A stretch of DNA of 64,000 nucleotides from Aliagarivorans marinus DSM 23064 (GCF_000429485.1 NZ_KE386909.1:260371-324370), one strand, 5' to 3'; positions 29,214 to 38,733 are shown, counted from the stretch's first letter. Program-made: numbers and translations. The notes: generated by a model not told the origin, from the sequence alone.

Positions 29214-30287
29214 TTAGCTGCTTTTGGCAGCGTTGTCGCCAGCGGCAGCTTCGCGACTCGCATCACGGGCGGCCTTGCGCTGGGCTTCCTCGGCGCGGTC
29301 TTTCTCATCCTGTACTTCGTAAGCTTGCACGATGGCTGCTACAACAGGATGACGCACCACGTCGGCGGCCTGGAAAAAGTTAAAACTTAGCGCTTCGACC
29401 TCAGAGAGTACTTCGATGGCATGGCGCAGGCCCGACTTTTGATGACGGGGCAGGTCAATCTGGGTGATATCACCGGTGATCACTGCGCGCGAGTTAAAGC
29501 CAATACGGGTCAGGAACATCTTCATCTGCTCCACCGTGGTGTTCTGGCTCTCATCGAGGATGATGTAGGCATCGTTTAGGGTACGGCCACGCATATAGGC
29601 CAGCGGCGCTACCTCAATCACGTTACGCTCGATTAAGCGCTCCACCTTCTCAAAGCCGAGCATCTCGAACAGCGCATCGTAGAGCGGGCGCAGATAAGGG
29701 TCGACCTTCTGGCTGAGATCACCGGGCAAGAAACCAAGCTTTTCACCGGCTTCCACCGCTGGGCGGGTGAGCAAAATGCGGCGCACTTCTTGGCGCTCCA
29801 GCGCATCGACCGCTGCGGCAACGGCCAGATAAGTCTTACCGGTACCGGCCGGGCCAATACCAAAGGTCACATCGTGGCCCAGCATATTGGCGATGTAGCT
29901 GGCTTGGTTCGGCGTGCGCGGCTTGATAACACCACGCTTGGTGCGAATGTTGACCTCTTTGCCGTAAACCGGCTGGTCTTCGGCGTCCTGCTCCAGCGCG
30001 TTGCTCTCCTGGATTGCCAAGTGCACCTGCTCGGGCTCCAGGTCAGGGATGCTGCCGCCTTTAACCGGCGCGGTTTCCACGTACAGGCTGCGCAGGATCT
30101 TGCTTACCGCCAGACACAGGGCGTGACGGCCGGTGATCTGAAAGTAGTTATCGCGGTGGGTGATCTCGACGCCCATACGGCGTTCAAGTTGCTTCAGGTT
30201 GTCGTCGAAGGGGCCACATAGGCTGGCCAAACGTTGGCTTGAGGCAGGCTCAAGATAGATTTCAATAGAGGTGATTTTTTGACTCAA
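29214..30287 (-). CDS. ybeZ: PhoH-family ATPase YbeZ
   Basis: A 357-residue P-loop NTPase. Walker A is GPAGTGKTYLA, Walker B is AYIILDESQN, and the conserved TRPAVEAGEKLGFLPGDL follows Walker A. It has an N-terminal KH-like region. YbeZ is thought to act as an RNA helicase-like partner of YbeY. The C-terminus is an Ala/Glu/Lys-rich low-complexity tail from about residue 330. It follows miaB after a 52-nt gap that contains a GC hairpin. Confidence 0.96.
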   Translation of the reverse strand: MSQKITSIEIYLEPASSQRLASLCGPFDDNLKQLERRMGVEITHRDNYFQITGRHALCLAVSKILRSLYVETAPVKGGSIPDLEPEQVHLAIQESNALEQDAEDQPVYGKEVNIRTKRGVIKPRTPNQASYIANMLGHDVTFGIGPAGTGKTYLAVAAAVDALERQEVRRILLTRPAVEAGEKLGFLPGDLSQKVDPYLRPLYDALFEMLGFEKVERLIERNVIEVAPLAYMRGRTLNDAYIILDESQNTTVEQMKMFLTRIGFNSRAVITGDITQIDLPRHQKSGLRHAIEVLSEVEALSFNFFQAADVVRHPVVAAIVQAYEVQDEKDRAEEAQRKAARDASREAAAGDNAAKSS

Positions 30288-30296
30288 AGTAATGTG

Positions 30297-30315
30297 GGGC
30301 TGGCAGGGCCAGCCC
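30297..30315 (-). other. GC-rich hairpin between miaB and ybeZ
   Basis: GGGCTGGC (30297-30304) pairs perfectly with GCCAGCCC (30308-30315), loop 3. No T run follows on the minus strand, so it is more likely an mRNA processing or stability element than a terminator. Confidence 0.45.
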
Positions 30316-30339
30316 GGCTCCTTATTCAGTTAGGGTGAA

Positions 30340-31767
30340 CTAGGGGGTAAAGGTCGCCACTCCCAGTTCGTTCGCTTGTCCGTCGGTATTATCTAAAATG
30401 GTATTCGGTGCTACTGCAACACGCAATCCCATCTCGGCTTCTTCGCGCACCACTTCGCCGCGTAGCGAGTTCGGGAATACCTCAACAACCTTCACGTCAA
30501 CAAACTTGCCGACCATATCGGGGCGACCCATAAAGTTCACCACGCGGTTGTTCTCGGTACGGCCACGCATCTCCATCGGGTCCTTCTTGGATGGGCCTTC
30601 CACCAAGATACGCTGTTCGGTATCGAGCATGCGGCGGCTCACCTGCATGGCTTGTTGGTTGATGCGCTCTTGCAGTACGTACAGACGCTGCTTTTTAGCC
30701 TCTTCGCTCACATCATCCGGCAAGTCGGCCGCCGGGGTGCCGGGGCGGGCACTGTAGATAAAGCTGAAGCTCATATCGAAGTTAACCTGCTCGATAAGCT
30801 TCATGGTATCGAGGAAGTCCTCTTCGGTCTCGCCCGGGTAGCCAACGATAAAGTCAGAGCTGATCTCGATATCTGGGCGGGCTTTTTTCAGCTTGCGGAT
30901 AATCGATTTGTACTCGATGGCAGTGTGGCCGCGCTTCATCATGTTCAGCACCCGGTCGCTGCCGCTTTGTACCGGAAGGTGCAGGAAGCTCACCAGCTCA
31001 GGGGTGTCTTCGTACACTGCAACGATGTCGTCGGTGAACTCAATCGGGTGGCTGGTGGTGAAGCGAATGCGATCGATGCCGTTGATGCTGGCCACATAGC
31101 GCAACAGCTCCGAGAAGCGGCAGATCTCGCCATCGTGGGTCTCGCCACGGTAGGCGTTTACGTTCTGACCCAGCAGGTTCACTTCGCGTACGCCTTGCTC
31201 GGCCAAGGTGGCAATCTCGTAGAGTACATCGTCGAGCGGGCGGCTGATCTCTTCACCACGGGTGTAAGGCACCACACAGAAGGTACAGTACTTGTTACAG
31301 CCTTCCATAATCGATACGAAGGCGGTAGCGCCTTCGGCACGTGGGTCGGGTAGGCGGTCGAATTTTTCGATCTCTGGGAAGCTCACATCCACCACGGCTT
31401 TCTCGCCGCTTTGCACCTGCTTGATCATCTCTGGCAGGCGATGCAGGGTTTGCGGGCCGAATACGATATCAACGTATGGCGCACGCTGGCGGATCGCATC
31501 ACCTTCTTGCGAGGCTACACAGCCGCCGACGCCAATCACCAGGCCTGGTTTTTTCTGCTTGAGGGTCTTCCAGCGCCCCAGCTGGTGAAACACCTTCTCT
31601 TGCGCTTTTTCGCGGATCGAGCAGGTATTCAATAGCAGCACATCGGCCTCATCGGCATTCTCGGTTTCTTGGTAGCCGTGGGTTGCATCTAGCAGGTCTG
31701 CCATCTTCGATGAGTCGTACTCATTCATCTGACAGCCCCAGGTTTTAATATGCAGTTTGTTCGCCAT
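30340..31767 (-). CDS. miaB: tRNA-2-methylthio-N6-isopentenyladenosine-37 synthase
   Basis: A 475-residue radical-SAM methylthiotransferase. The N-terminal UPF0004 domain begins [13 protein letters not shown], the SAM cluster cysteines are C157/C161/C164 (CNKYCTFC), and a TRAM domain occupies about 380-445. It adds the methylthio group at A37 of tRNAs reading U-starting codons. It is divergent from the ubiF-like gene and ahead of ybeZYX, as in E. coli. A -10-like TAAAAT on the minus strand at 31814-31809 may be part of its promoter. Confidence 0.98.
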   Translation of the reverse strand: MANKLHIKTWGCQMNEYDSSKMADLLDATHGYQETENADEADVLLLNTCSIREKAQEKVFHQLGRWKTLKQKKPGLVIGVGGCVASQEGDAIRQRAPYVDIVFGPQTLHRLPEMIKQVQSGEKAVVDVSFPEIEKFDRLPDPRAEGATAFVSIMEGCNKYCTFCVVPYTRGEEISRPLDDVLYEIATLAEQGVREVNLLGQNVNAYRGETHDGEICRFSELLRYVASINGIDRIRFTTSHPIEFTDDIVAVYEDTPELVSFLHLPVQSGSDRVLNMMKRGHTAIEYKSIIRKLKKARPDIEISSDFIVGYPGETEEDFLDTMKLIEQVNFDMSFSFIYSARPGTPAADLPDDVSEEAKKQRLYVLQERINQQAMQVSRRMLDTEQRILVEGPSKKDPMEMRGRTENNRVVNFMGRPDMVGKFVDVKVVEVFPNSLRGEVVREEAEMGLRVAVAPNTILDNTDGQANELGVATFTP

Positions 31768-31964
31768 GTAGGTCTCGTGTGCTTACTTCAAGTTTCAAAA
31801 GGTGGCGTATTTTATCGGTTTTGCCTGTCGCTTACCAGATGGCGCATGACGCTTTTTTCACCGCCGCTGTAAGGGCACGCGAATCACAGCCAAGGCCTTG
31901 TGGCATCGCCTCTCGACACGCTTTGGTTTACACTGCCCACAGGAACAATAACCGGCTGAATTTC

Positions 31965-33179
31965 ATGGATAACTTAGAGCAAGCCCAAGGCCTTGATAGC
32001 ACCCACTTTGACGTAGCCATAGTAGGTGGCGGTATGGTGGGCGCAGCCGCGGCATTAGGGCTTGCCAAGCAGGGCAAGCGGGGAGTGATGTTCGAAACCC
32101 ACCACCCCAAGGCCTTTGCCCCCGAGCAAGCCATCGACCTGCGAGTCAGTGCCTTGAGTATGGCCAGCGTGTCGCTGCTACGCGAGCTGGGCGGCTGGCA
32201 ATATATCGAAGCGATGCGCCTGTGCCCCTATCGCGAGTTACACACCTGGGAGCAGCCCGACAACAAGCTACGCTTTAGCGCCGAGCAGCTTGGTCTGCCA
32301 GAGCTGGGCTTTATGCTGGAGAACCGCGTGGTTCAGCTCGGTCTGTGGCAGGCCTGCGAACAAGCCGGTGTTACCGTGGCGGTGGGCGATGCGCCTCAGT
32401 TAGTGGCGAATAACGTGTTGGAGAATAAAGACGAGCAGGTCGAACTGCGCTGGCAACAACAGAGTATTACGGCTGAGCTACTGGTAGTGGCCGATGGCGG
32501 CGAGTCCAAGATGCGCGAGGCCTTGGGCATCGGCATCTCGGCCTGGGACTATCGCCAGCGCTGCTTTGCCATCAATATCCAGCTCGACGCCGAGCAGCAA
32601 GACATTACCTGGCAGCAGTTCACCCCTAGCGGACCACGCGCCTTGTTGCCGCTGGCCGAGCAGCACGCGGCACTGATTTGGTACGACAGCGCCGCAACCA
32701 CCAAGCGCCTGCAGGCACTCAGCGATGCCCAGCTCAAACAAGCGATTATCGATAACTTCCCGCCCTTGCCCGGGGATTTCACGATTATCGCACGCGCCGC
32801 CTTCCCGCTGCGTCGCCGGCATGCCCTGAGCTATCACAAAGGTCGCGCGGTGGTAATCGGCGATGCCGCCCATACCATTAATCCCCTAGCCGGGCAGGGC
32901 GTGAATCTGGGCTATCGGGATGTGGCAACGCTGCTGACTATTCTGGCGGCGCAAGACAGCCTGCGCGACCCAAGCGCCGCGCTTAAGGCCTTCCAAGCCA
33001 AACGCATGCCCGACAACTTGCTGATGCAAGGTGCCATGGATGCCTTCTATCTGGGCTTTTCTAACGATATTGCACCGCTGAAGATGCTACGCGGATTAGG
33101 GCTAAAAGCGGCCCAGAACAGCGGTAAGCTGAAAGACTGGGCCCTGCGCTATGCCTTGGGAATGCCTCGCAGTAACTAG
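31965..33179 (+). CDS. ubiF: UbiH/UbiF/COQ6-family FAD monooxygenase (UbiF-like)
   Basis: A 404-residue flavoprotein hydroxylase of ubiquinone synthesis. The dinucleotide-binding motif is VAIVGGGMVGAAAALG (residues 17-32) and the second FAD motif is VVIGDAAHTINPLAGQGVNL. I choose ATG 31965 because the FAD motif follows 16 residues later; an upstream in-frame extension to 31779 looks non-coding. Synteny with miaB argues for UbiF (C6 hydroxylation) over UbiH or UbiI, but the family assignment is firmer than the exact ring position. Confidence 0.87.
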   Translation: MDNLEQAQGLDSTHFDVAIVGGGMVGAAAALGLAKQGKRGVMFETHHPKAFAPEQAIDLRVSALSMASVSLLRELGGWQYIEAMRLCPYRELHTWEQPDNKLRFSAEQLGLPELGFMLENRVVQLGLWQACEQAGVTVAVGDAPQLVANNVLENKDEQVELRWQQQSITAELLVVADGGESKMREALGIGISAWDYRQRCFAINIQLDAEQQDITWQQFTPSGPRALLPLAEQHAALIWYDSAATTKRLQALSDAQLKQAIIDNFPPLPGDFTIIARAAFPLRRRHALSYHKGRAVVIGDAAHTINPLAGQGVNLGYRDVATLLTILAAQDSLRDPSAALKAFQAKRMPDNLLMQGAMDAFYLGFSNDIAPLKMLRGLGLKAAQNSGKLKDWALRYALGMPRSN

Positions 33180-33181
33180 CT

Positions 33182-33559
33182 TTACGCCTGAGAGTGCAGG
33201 CCGATACAGTTACCATCGGGATCGGTGGCAATACTGATGAATCCGTACTCGCTAATGCTCATTTTGGGATTAATCACTTTGCCCCCAGCACCGTTAACGC
33301 GAGCTTCCTCTACCGCACAGTCCTCACAACTAAAGTACACCATGGTCGAGTTGCCTCCCGGCTCGACCCCGCGCATCTTGCAAATCGCACCAGCAGCACC
33401 GGCCCCGTCCTCTTGCCACGGAAAGGCCCACATTTCTGGTTTGCCATCGGAGCCATCGCTAAGTTGCATCAGCTCCACGGCAAACACCGTTTGATAGAAG
33501 GCTCTCGCCTTATCTAAGTCATCTACATAAATCTCAAACCACGCGACTGGATTATTCAT
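33182..33559 (-). CDS. VOC-superfamily (glyoxalase/bleomycin-resistance-like) protein
   Basis: A 125-residue single-domain protein. It begins MNNPVAWFEIYVDDLDKA and ends ISEYGFISIATDPDGNCIGL, the usual VOC beta-alpha-beta-beta-beta pattern. The start at 33559 has an AAGGAAG ribosome site 5 nt upstream; the longer frame up to 33736 lacks one. Related proteins bind a metal and act as isomerases, dioxygenases or drug binders, so no reaction can be assigned. It ends 2 nt from the convergent ubiF stop. Confidence 0.85.
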   Translation of the reverse strand: MNNPVAWFEIYVDDLDKARAFYQTVFAVELMQLSDGSDGKPEMWAFPWQEDGAGAAGAICKMRGVEPGGNSTMVYFSCEDCAVEEARVNGAGGKVINPKMSISEYGFISIATDPDGNCIGLHSQA

Positions 33560-33729
33560 TGATCTTCCTTGAAAAGTGACAGAGCCTGTCCAGCATAGCT
33601 CCTTCAGGCGACGCATCAATAACACCCGCAAAAGGCAAAATTGCATGCTGTTAAGTAAAACAGACACTTGCCTTGAGCCAAGCCGGGCGAAGATAATGAG
33701 CCCATCAACAGCAGCAAATAGAAGTAGCA

Positions 33730-34905
33730 ATGACAAGGATGTGGAAGGCGCTGATGCTCGGGCTTACGTTAAGCGCCGCACTGATCGCATGTACCAGCAA
33801 CGATGTCCATCAACTGGCCAAGGTGGTTACCGCAGGCGACCCTTCCGCCGCCGCCGAGGGTTGGGCCAAGGGCAAAGCCACGGAATATGCCACCAATCCC
33901 GGCAAGCTAGAAACCGACCTAAAGGGCATTGCCGAGCTGATTAGCAAGTTGCGCCAAGCGGTGGACAAAACTTGGGAGGAAGACGCCAAGTACCCCAGCA
34001 CCAAGGTGTTTGTGAAGTACTGGGACAACTATCGCAGCCGCGCCGAGATTAACTTTGAAGAGGGCTGGGTACGGGTCGAAACCCTCGCTGGCGAAAGCGA
34101 AATCGCCAAGCTGGAAGAGGCGATTGTCACCACCTTGCTCACCCCCGACGACCCGGCCAAGGTCGATATCTTCTCCGACAAGCCCCTCGGCCCCAGCCAA
34201 GGCGAGCCATTTCTCTACCAACAAGTGGTGGATGATCAAGGCGAGCCGATCCGCTGGGAGTGGCGTGCCAAGCGCTATGCCAGCTATTTAAGCGAGCATC
34301 GTCTTGAACGAAAGACAGTGGGTAAATTCCCGCTCTTGGCGGTGCAATTCCCACTAGTCAGCCAGCATGAGCAACTGCGTGAGTATCGCTATCAATCGCT
34401 GATTGAGAAGTACGCCAAGCACTACGACGTACCCGAGAGTTTGATCTACGCGGTAATGAAAACCGAGAGCAGCTTTAACCCCTATGCAGTCAGCCACGCT
34501 GGCGCCTTTGGCCTGATGCAGGTGGTGCCAAGCACCGCCGGGCGAGATGTGTTTGACAAGGTGAAAGGGAAACATGGCCAGCCAACCCAGCAGTACCTGT
34601 TTGTTGCCGAGAACAATATCGATGTCGGCACCGCCTACCTGCACTTGCTGGAGACCCGCTATCTGAAGGCGATTGATAATCCCACCTCGCGGCATTACTC
34701 GGTGATCTCGGCCTACAACGGTGGGGCGGGGAATGTGTTTAAGACCTTTCACTCGAATCGCGATAGGGCGCCGGAGGCGATTAATGGGATGAGTCCGGCT
34801 TCGGTGTATCAGAAGTTGACGACCCAGCATCCGGCTGCTGAATCGCGGCGGTATTTGCAGAAGGTGGATTCGGCTGAACAGGCTTTTCGGAGGGGGGAGG
34901 GCTAG
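33730..34905 (+). CDS. mltC: Membrane-bound lytic murein transglycosylase C
   Basis: A 391-residue outer-membrane lipoprotein (lipobox LIAC, Cys21). An N-terminal MltC-type domain covers about 25-215 and a lysozyme-like SLT domain about 220-380. The catalytic Glu lies in VMKTESSFNPYAVS and is followed by GAFGLMQVVPSTAG and VISAYNGGAGNVF. It cleaves peptidoglycan with 1,6-anhydro product formation. It is about 30 residues longer than E. coli MltC. ATG 33739 is an alternative start three codons in. Confidence 0.93.
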   Translation: MTRMWKALMLGLTLSAALIACTSNDVHQLAKVVTAGDPSAAAEGWAKGKATEYATNPGKLETDLKGIAELISKLRQAVDKTWEEDAKYPSTKVFVKYWDNYRSRAEINFEEGWVRVETLAGESEIAKLEEAIVTTLLTPDDPAKVDIFSDKPLGPSQGEPFLYQQVVDDQGEPIRWEWRAKRYASYLSEHRLERKTVGKFPLLAVQFPLVSQHEQLREYRYQSLIEKYAKHYDVPESLIYAVMKTESSFNPYAVSHAGAFGLMQVVPSTAGRDVFDKVKGKHGQPTQQYLFVAENNIDVGTAYLHLLETRYLKAIDNPTSRHYSVISAYNGGAGNVFKTFHSNRDRAPEAINGMSPASVYQKLTTQHPAAESRRYLQKVDSAEQAFRRGEG

Positions 34906-34966
34906 CGGGTGTTGCCTGCTAGCCACTTGGTATCAATAGCTTTGCATTGGTGTCGAGGATTAGGTG

Positions 34967-36814
34967 TTAGTTGGGCCTTGAGTGAGTAACCCATGCCGTG
35001 GGGTTTGCTTGCTTGCGCTGCTCATCGCTAATATGAACTCCAATCTCGTTAATCCTTCGGTGCGAATCCAGCCATACTATAGAGTTCTCACCTGAAGCTA
35101 CTCGAAAGGCGTCTTCGTGTATTTCATAGGAGTTTGCGTCTGACCAGTAAAAGAGTGTGTTATCGCTCGTGCGCACTGCGACGGAGTTGGCCATACAGTA
35201 TATATCTTTTGGATTTTTGAAGCGTGGGTCAGCATAAATCATATCGGGTATTACACCTCCTTGATCGGAAGCACCAATGACAAGCAACCTCCCCTTGTCT
35301 GTTATAGATACAAAGGCGCCCAGAGTCTCGCAGCGATATTTAAGTTTTTCTTCCCAGGTTAACTGGATTTCACCGGTTCTACCGTCGCCAGTCCAGTAAA
35401 CCATGTGATTATTGTTTTTCAGCGTGACTAAGAAACCGTCCATACCAACGGTCTCTACTTTGGACACATTACCCTCTAAGATGTCAGTTATTTCTGCTGG
35501 AATAGTACCGCCTTTGTTGGGATTACCCCATGCAATAACGTTGCGTTCTGCGTTTAGTGCGACCATCGCATTACCATTGCTTACAATGGTGTGAATGTGC
35601 GACTCCGCCAACTCCCCCTGAACGGAAGAGCTGTCTCCACCGCTTAGTGTGTCCCCCCAAGTTACTACTGCTCTTTCGGGGGCGTGATCTCCATGCGTTG
35701 GTGATATGACTGCTGCGTAAGACGAGCCTCGAGGATGTGAGTAAACACTTGATATTTTCGCTTGAACCTCCAAAACGAAACTGTCTGTGGGAAGCTTCCC
35801 CCACGATACAAGCTTTGAGGTATTAGCTGTATCTCCGTAGGTAATCGTTGCAGCGAAACCAGTTTTAGATGCAAAAACTCGTGTGCCGGAAGCGCGCCCG
35901 GTAACGATATTATTAATCTCAAATTCTTCGTAGGGTATCGAGAAGTCGCCCCATGTATGCACTGTAGGGCCGTTGTCGATATCAGGCCTGATTGCTTGTG
36001 CGTAACCATAGGTGTTGCCGACTACATTTCCCATATCGACAGAGCTTATGTTGTAGTGTCTTCTTAAGTGGTTTACATAATCCGTATTGAGTTGCTCGTT
36101 CCAGTTGAGCAAAATGGTCGAGCTTGGGGCAGAGCTATAACTCCTACCTGCAAGCGTGTAGAAGCCATTTTGGGTTGGAACGTGCCATGAAGTGATCTCA
36201 TGCGTTGGTGTTATTGGTGGCAAGATCCCTCCTGCTTCTGGATCTCCCCAAGCATGGAAGGGTTTTTCTAAATAAACGACACTTCGGCCATTCGATAGAA
36301 GCTTGCTATTGATCGGGAGAGTAGATGTAATGGTTTTTAGAACCTCGGGCACTTCAGTTATTGAACCTGTGCCTAAACCGGACACTCCTTCTCTATGTCG
36401 TGGTAAGCCCGATCTTTCTAGTTTGTGAGAGAAGTAGTTATCATTCCATGAGTTGTTGTGATCGAGGGAAAACTCTTCTGAATACAAATATGTTGCTTTG
36501 TTCTTTGTTAGCGTAAATACTCGCGAGTCTTCATAGCTGCTGTTGTGTACTCGAACGATAAGCAAGATGTCGTCTTGATCTTCACCCAGTTGATAGTAGT
36601 CGCTACTACTTAGAATCATATGGTCTCGATGCCAGGTGTAGTCAACCATTGCCCCTTCGCAGCCATCACACTCGACTTCAGCGAGCAGTGTTTCATTGGG
36701 TAACCAGTTTCCGCTTACTTTGATACCCGTGATCTCTGGCTGGGGAACTGAAGTCCTTCCTTCGGTGTTACAACCCATTAGGATAAGTGATGGTAATAGA
36801 AGTAGTAGTCTCAT
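34967..36814 (-). CDS. Putative lipoprotein with RCC1-like WG repeats
   Basis: A 615-residue protein with a lipoprotein signal (LILMGC, Cys15) and an N-terminal Ig-like stretch with cysteines (VECDGCEGAMVDY). After that come at least six repeats of the type xVxxWGDxxxGGxIPP: HAWGDPEAGGILPP, VHTWGD, LVSWGK, VVTWGDTLSGGD, VIAWGNPNKGGTIP, and a diverged LLVIGASDQGGVIPDM. The pattern is that of RCC1/BLIP-II-like beta-propellers, which usually mediate protein contacts. The DNA is visibly more AT-rich than flanking mltC, and no ribosome site is clear, which suggests recent acquisition. Function unknown. Confidence 0.7.
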   Translation of the reverse strand: MRLLLLLPSLILMGCNTEGRTSVPQPEITGIKVSGNWLPNETLLAEVECDGCEGAMVDYTWHRDHMILSSSDYYQLGEDQDDILLIVRVHNSSYEDSRVFTLTKNKATYLYSEEFSLDHNNSWNDNYFSHKLERSGLPRHREGVSGLGTGSITEVPEVLKTITSTLPINSKLLSNGRSVVYLEKPFHAWGDPEAGGILPPITPTHEITSWHVPTQNGFYTLAGRSYSSAPSSTILLNWNEQLNTDYVNHLRRHYNISSVDMGNVVGNTYGYAQAIRPDIDNGPTVHTWGDFSIPYEEFEINNIVTGRASGTRVFASKTGFAATITYGDTANTSKLVSWGKLPTDSFVLEVQAKISSVYSHPRGSSYAAVISPTHGDHAPERAVVTWGDTLSGGDSSSVQGELAESHIHTIVSNGNAMVALNAERNVIAWGNPNKGGTIPAEITDILEGNVSKVETVGMDGFLVTLKNNNHMVYWTGDGRTGEIQLTWEEKLKYRCETLGAFVSITDKGRLLVIGASDQGGVIPDMIYADPRFKNPKDIYCMANSVAVRTSDNTLFYWSDANSYEIHEDAFRVASGENSIVWLDSHRRINEIGVHISDEQRKQANPTAWVTHSRPN

Positions 36815-37401
36815 TGATTAAGGCGCAAATCAGCTAGTTGAATTTTGCGCGATTTTCAGGGTAACACTCCGTCAAGTCAAGGTTATGTGGCTGATTGCGC
36901 TATAAAGGCGTCTTTACATGGTTGGTTGTTTTGATTATTTCAGCCTCAGCATATTATTCGATGGCTCGCTATGTTCGATGTAAACACCACCCGTATGGTT
37001 AGAGAGCCCCAAACTTTGGAGCGTGACCGAGGGGAGTATTATCTTCGCGGTGAAGCCAGCGGCCTGTGCAATAGGTTAGTCTTGTTCTTTGCCTCCTTGT
37101 CGCTTAGGCAATGGAAAGAGAAAGTAGGTGCGTACGCGACGGTGCCGTCAGGGCGAAACACGAACGTTCAACAAATAGAAAAGAAAACCCCAAACGCCAA
37201 TCCAACAGCAACAAGATCAAAAACCAGCCGTCAGGCTTCCCCCCAACCCTATTGAGTCTCCTCCAAGCAAAACGCTTGATAACTAACAACCGCATCGCTA
37301 TGCAGGCCATTAATATGCTGATAGTAAGGAAGTTTGGCGCTGTGGCTCTCTTTGAAATATTTGATGTCGGCGCTTAGCTGCTGATAAGCGATACTTTCCG
37401 G
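36815..37401. other. 587-nt intergenic region holding a decayed dispersed repeat
   Basis: No convincing gene. The stretch 37111-37205 is a diverged copy of the repeat at 60384-60495 (see that entry). The rest is AT-rich upstream sequence of the RCC1-like lipoprotein gene. A 94-codon frame at 36971-37255 has no ribosome site and runs through the repeat, so I do not call it. Confidence 0.5.
37111..37205. repeat. Diverged copy A of the AAAGAGAAAGTAGG repeat
   Basis: GGAAAGAGAAAGTAGGT, then (after a short insertion) GCCGTCAGGGCGAAAC and AAGAAAACCCCAAACGCCAATCC, match in order the complement of 60384-60495. The second arm of the palindrome seen in the other copy is missing here. Confidence 0.65.
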
Positions 37402-37605
37402 CTAGACTTGCGCCAGCTCAGCCTGACCTTGGGTAATTCGGGTTTGCAGCTCATCTATCTCAAGTTCCAGCATCTGGCGCTCATTGACTAGGTCGGTTAC
37501 CGTTGTGCGCGCTTCGTGGCAGGTGGTATCTGCGAATGCGTTAAATGCTAGCGCTAGCAGAGCTGCGCTAGGCAGGCACCGCAGGGAGGTAGGGTGTTTA
37601 AACAT
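37402..37605 (-). CDS. Small exported coiled-coil protein (67 residues)
   Basis: The ATG at 37605 has an AGGAG ribosome site 7 nt upstream and opens a 67-codon frame. A signal peptide (about 1-25, cleavage after FNAFA) is followed by two cysteine-bearing turns (TTCHEARTT) and a heptad-like helix, ERQMLELEIDELQTRITQG, to the end. The mature protein of ~42 residues would be a short periplasmic coiled coil. No family is recognised. It is encoded downstream of a LysE-type exporter on the same strand, 109 nt away, so they may share a transcript. Confidence 0.6.
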   Translation of the reverse strand: MFKHPTSLRCLPSAALLALAFNAFADTTCHEARTTVTDLVNERQMLELEIDELQTRITQGQAELAQV

Positions 37606-37714
37606 CGGCTTCTCCTGACTTGGCCACATGGGCGTAAACCTGAGCATTGGATGGGTCACAGCAACCGACTTCGCTTGCTGGTGTGTTCGCGAAGTCGCCT
37701 GCGGGTTACAAGGG

Positions 37715-38335
37715 CTATCTTTCTGCTTTCGCCAGAGCGACACCCAAGCTGACAAACAAACTCGCAAACACCTTATTCTGCATCGCCACAAACCGTGGCT
37801 TACTCAACAGCGGTCGAATCACGGTTGCCAACAGGGCATATACCACCATCACCAAACAATCGATCACCACCACGGTGCTACCCAAAATCAGATATTGGTT
37901 GGTCGCTGCAGCAGTGGGGTCGATAAACTGTGGCAGGAAGGCGGCCAAGAATACGATGGATTTAGGGTTGCTGAGGTTGATTAACAGGCTCTGGCGCATG
38001 ATGGGCAGCAAGGCGTGCTGGCCGTTGTCGGTGTCGGTTTGCGCGGCGGGGGCTTTGCTAAACCACTGGGTGATACCCAGATAGATTAAGTAAGCGGCGC
38101 CGCAGTATTTCACCACGGTAAAGGCGGTGGCGGATTGCGCGAGTAGGGCTCCAAGGCCAAGGCTGACAATCAGTAGGTGCACCACCAAGGCAAGCTGTAG
38201 GCCAACGATATTCACCAGGGCTACCTTCATTCCGCGATTCAGGGCATTGCTAACGGTGGCTACCATGCCTGCGCCGGGGGCGAAGCTGAAGATGATGCAA
38301 GCGGCGACAAAGGTGAGCCAGATTTGAAGTTCCAT
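37715..38335 (-). CDS. LysE/RhtB-family amino-acid exporter
   Basis: A 206-residue inner-membrane protein with about six helices and the family start IWLTFVAACIIFSFAPGAGM plus SNALNRGMKVALVNIVGLQL. RhtB-type proteins export homoserine, threonine, leucine or other amino acids and derivatives; the substrate is not predictable. Length is normal for the family. It lies between the tRNA operon terminator and the small exported protein gene. Confidence 0.9.
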   Translation of the reverse strand: MELQIWLTFVAACIIFSFAPGAGMVATVSNALNRGMKVALVNIVGLQLALVVHLLIVSLGLGALLAQSATAFTVVKYCGAAYLIYLGITQWFSKAPAAQTDTDNGQHALLPIMRQSLLINLSNPKSIVFLAAFLPQFIDPTAAATNQYLILGSTVVVIDCLVMVVYALLATVIRPLLSKPRFVAMQNKVFASLFVSLGVALAKAER

Positions 38336-38480
38336 GGTGTTGTCCTAGGTGAAAAGCAAAGGCAACAAATAACATGTCAGTAGGCGGGCTGTAAATGCTG
38401 GTGGCTGTGACGGCTGTCGCTTATGTCGCAGCTGATGCTGATAGGCAGATGCAAGCCAAACAGTGGATCGCCGAAAAGCA

Positions 38481-38514
38481 AAAAGCCCGACAATCTTGCG
38501 ATTATCGGGCTTTT
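38481..38514 (-). terminator. Terminator of the tRNA Met-Leu-Gln operon
   Basis: AAAAGCCCGACAAT (38481-38494) pairs with ATTATCGGGCTTTT (38501-38514) with one imperfect position. On the minus strand it is followed by TTTTTGCTTTTC. It lies 7 nt past the last tRNA-Gln. Confidence 0.88.
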
Positions 38515-38520
38515 CTAAGG

Positions 38521-38595
38521 TGGCAGGGGTAGCTGGATTTGAACCAACGAATGGCGGCATCAAAAGCCGCTGCCTTACCGCTTGGCGATACCCCT
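38521..38595 (-). tRNA. tRNA-Gln (TTG), copy 2 of the duplicated set
   Basis: A 75-nt cloverleaf with acceptor AGGGGTA/TACCCCT, anticodon TTG in the loop TTTTGAT, and an encoded CCA. It is identical to the copy at 38939-39013 and is the last tRNA of the operon. Confidence 0.96.
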
Positions 38596-38648
38596 ACAGC
38601 GTAACCTGTGTTTAGTGAGTCAGATTAAACTCAATCTTCAAGAGAAGA

Positions 38649-38733
38649 TGGTGCGGGAGGAGAGACTTGAACTCTCACACCTTGCGATACTAGAACCTAA
38701 ATCTAGCGCGTCTACCAATTCCGCCACTCCCGC
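38649..38733 (-). tRNA. tRNA-Leu (TAG), copy 2
   Basis: An 85-nt class II tRNA with the long variable arm. The acceptor is GCGGGAG, the anticodon loop TTTAGGT gives TAG, and CCA is encoded. It is identical to 39082-39166. It reads CUN-type leucine codons. Confidence 0.96.

Noticed and set aside
31779-31964. 62-residue N-terminal extension of the UbiF-like protein
   Set aside because: The sequence does not resemble the family, and the FAD motif is normally near the N-terminus, which fits ATG 31965.
33560-33736. N-terminal extension of the VOC protein
   Set aside because: ATG 33559 has a strong ribosome site and starts the domain; the extension overlaps the mltC upstream region.
36971-37255. 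94-codon frame in the RCC1-like upstream region
   Set aside because: It overlaps the decayed repeat, has no ribosome site, and its product is basic and low in complexity.
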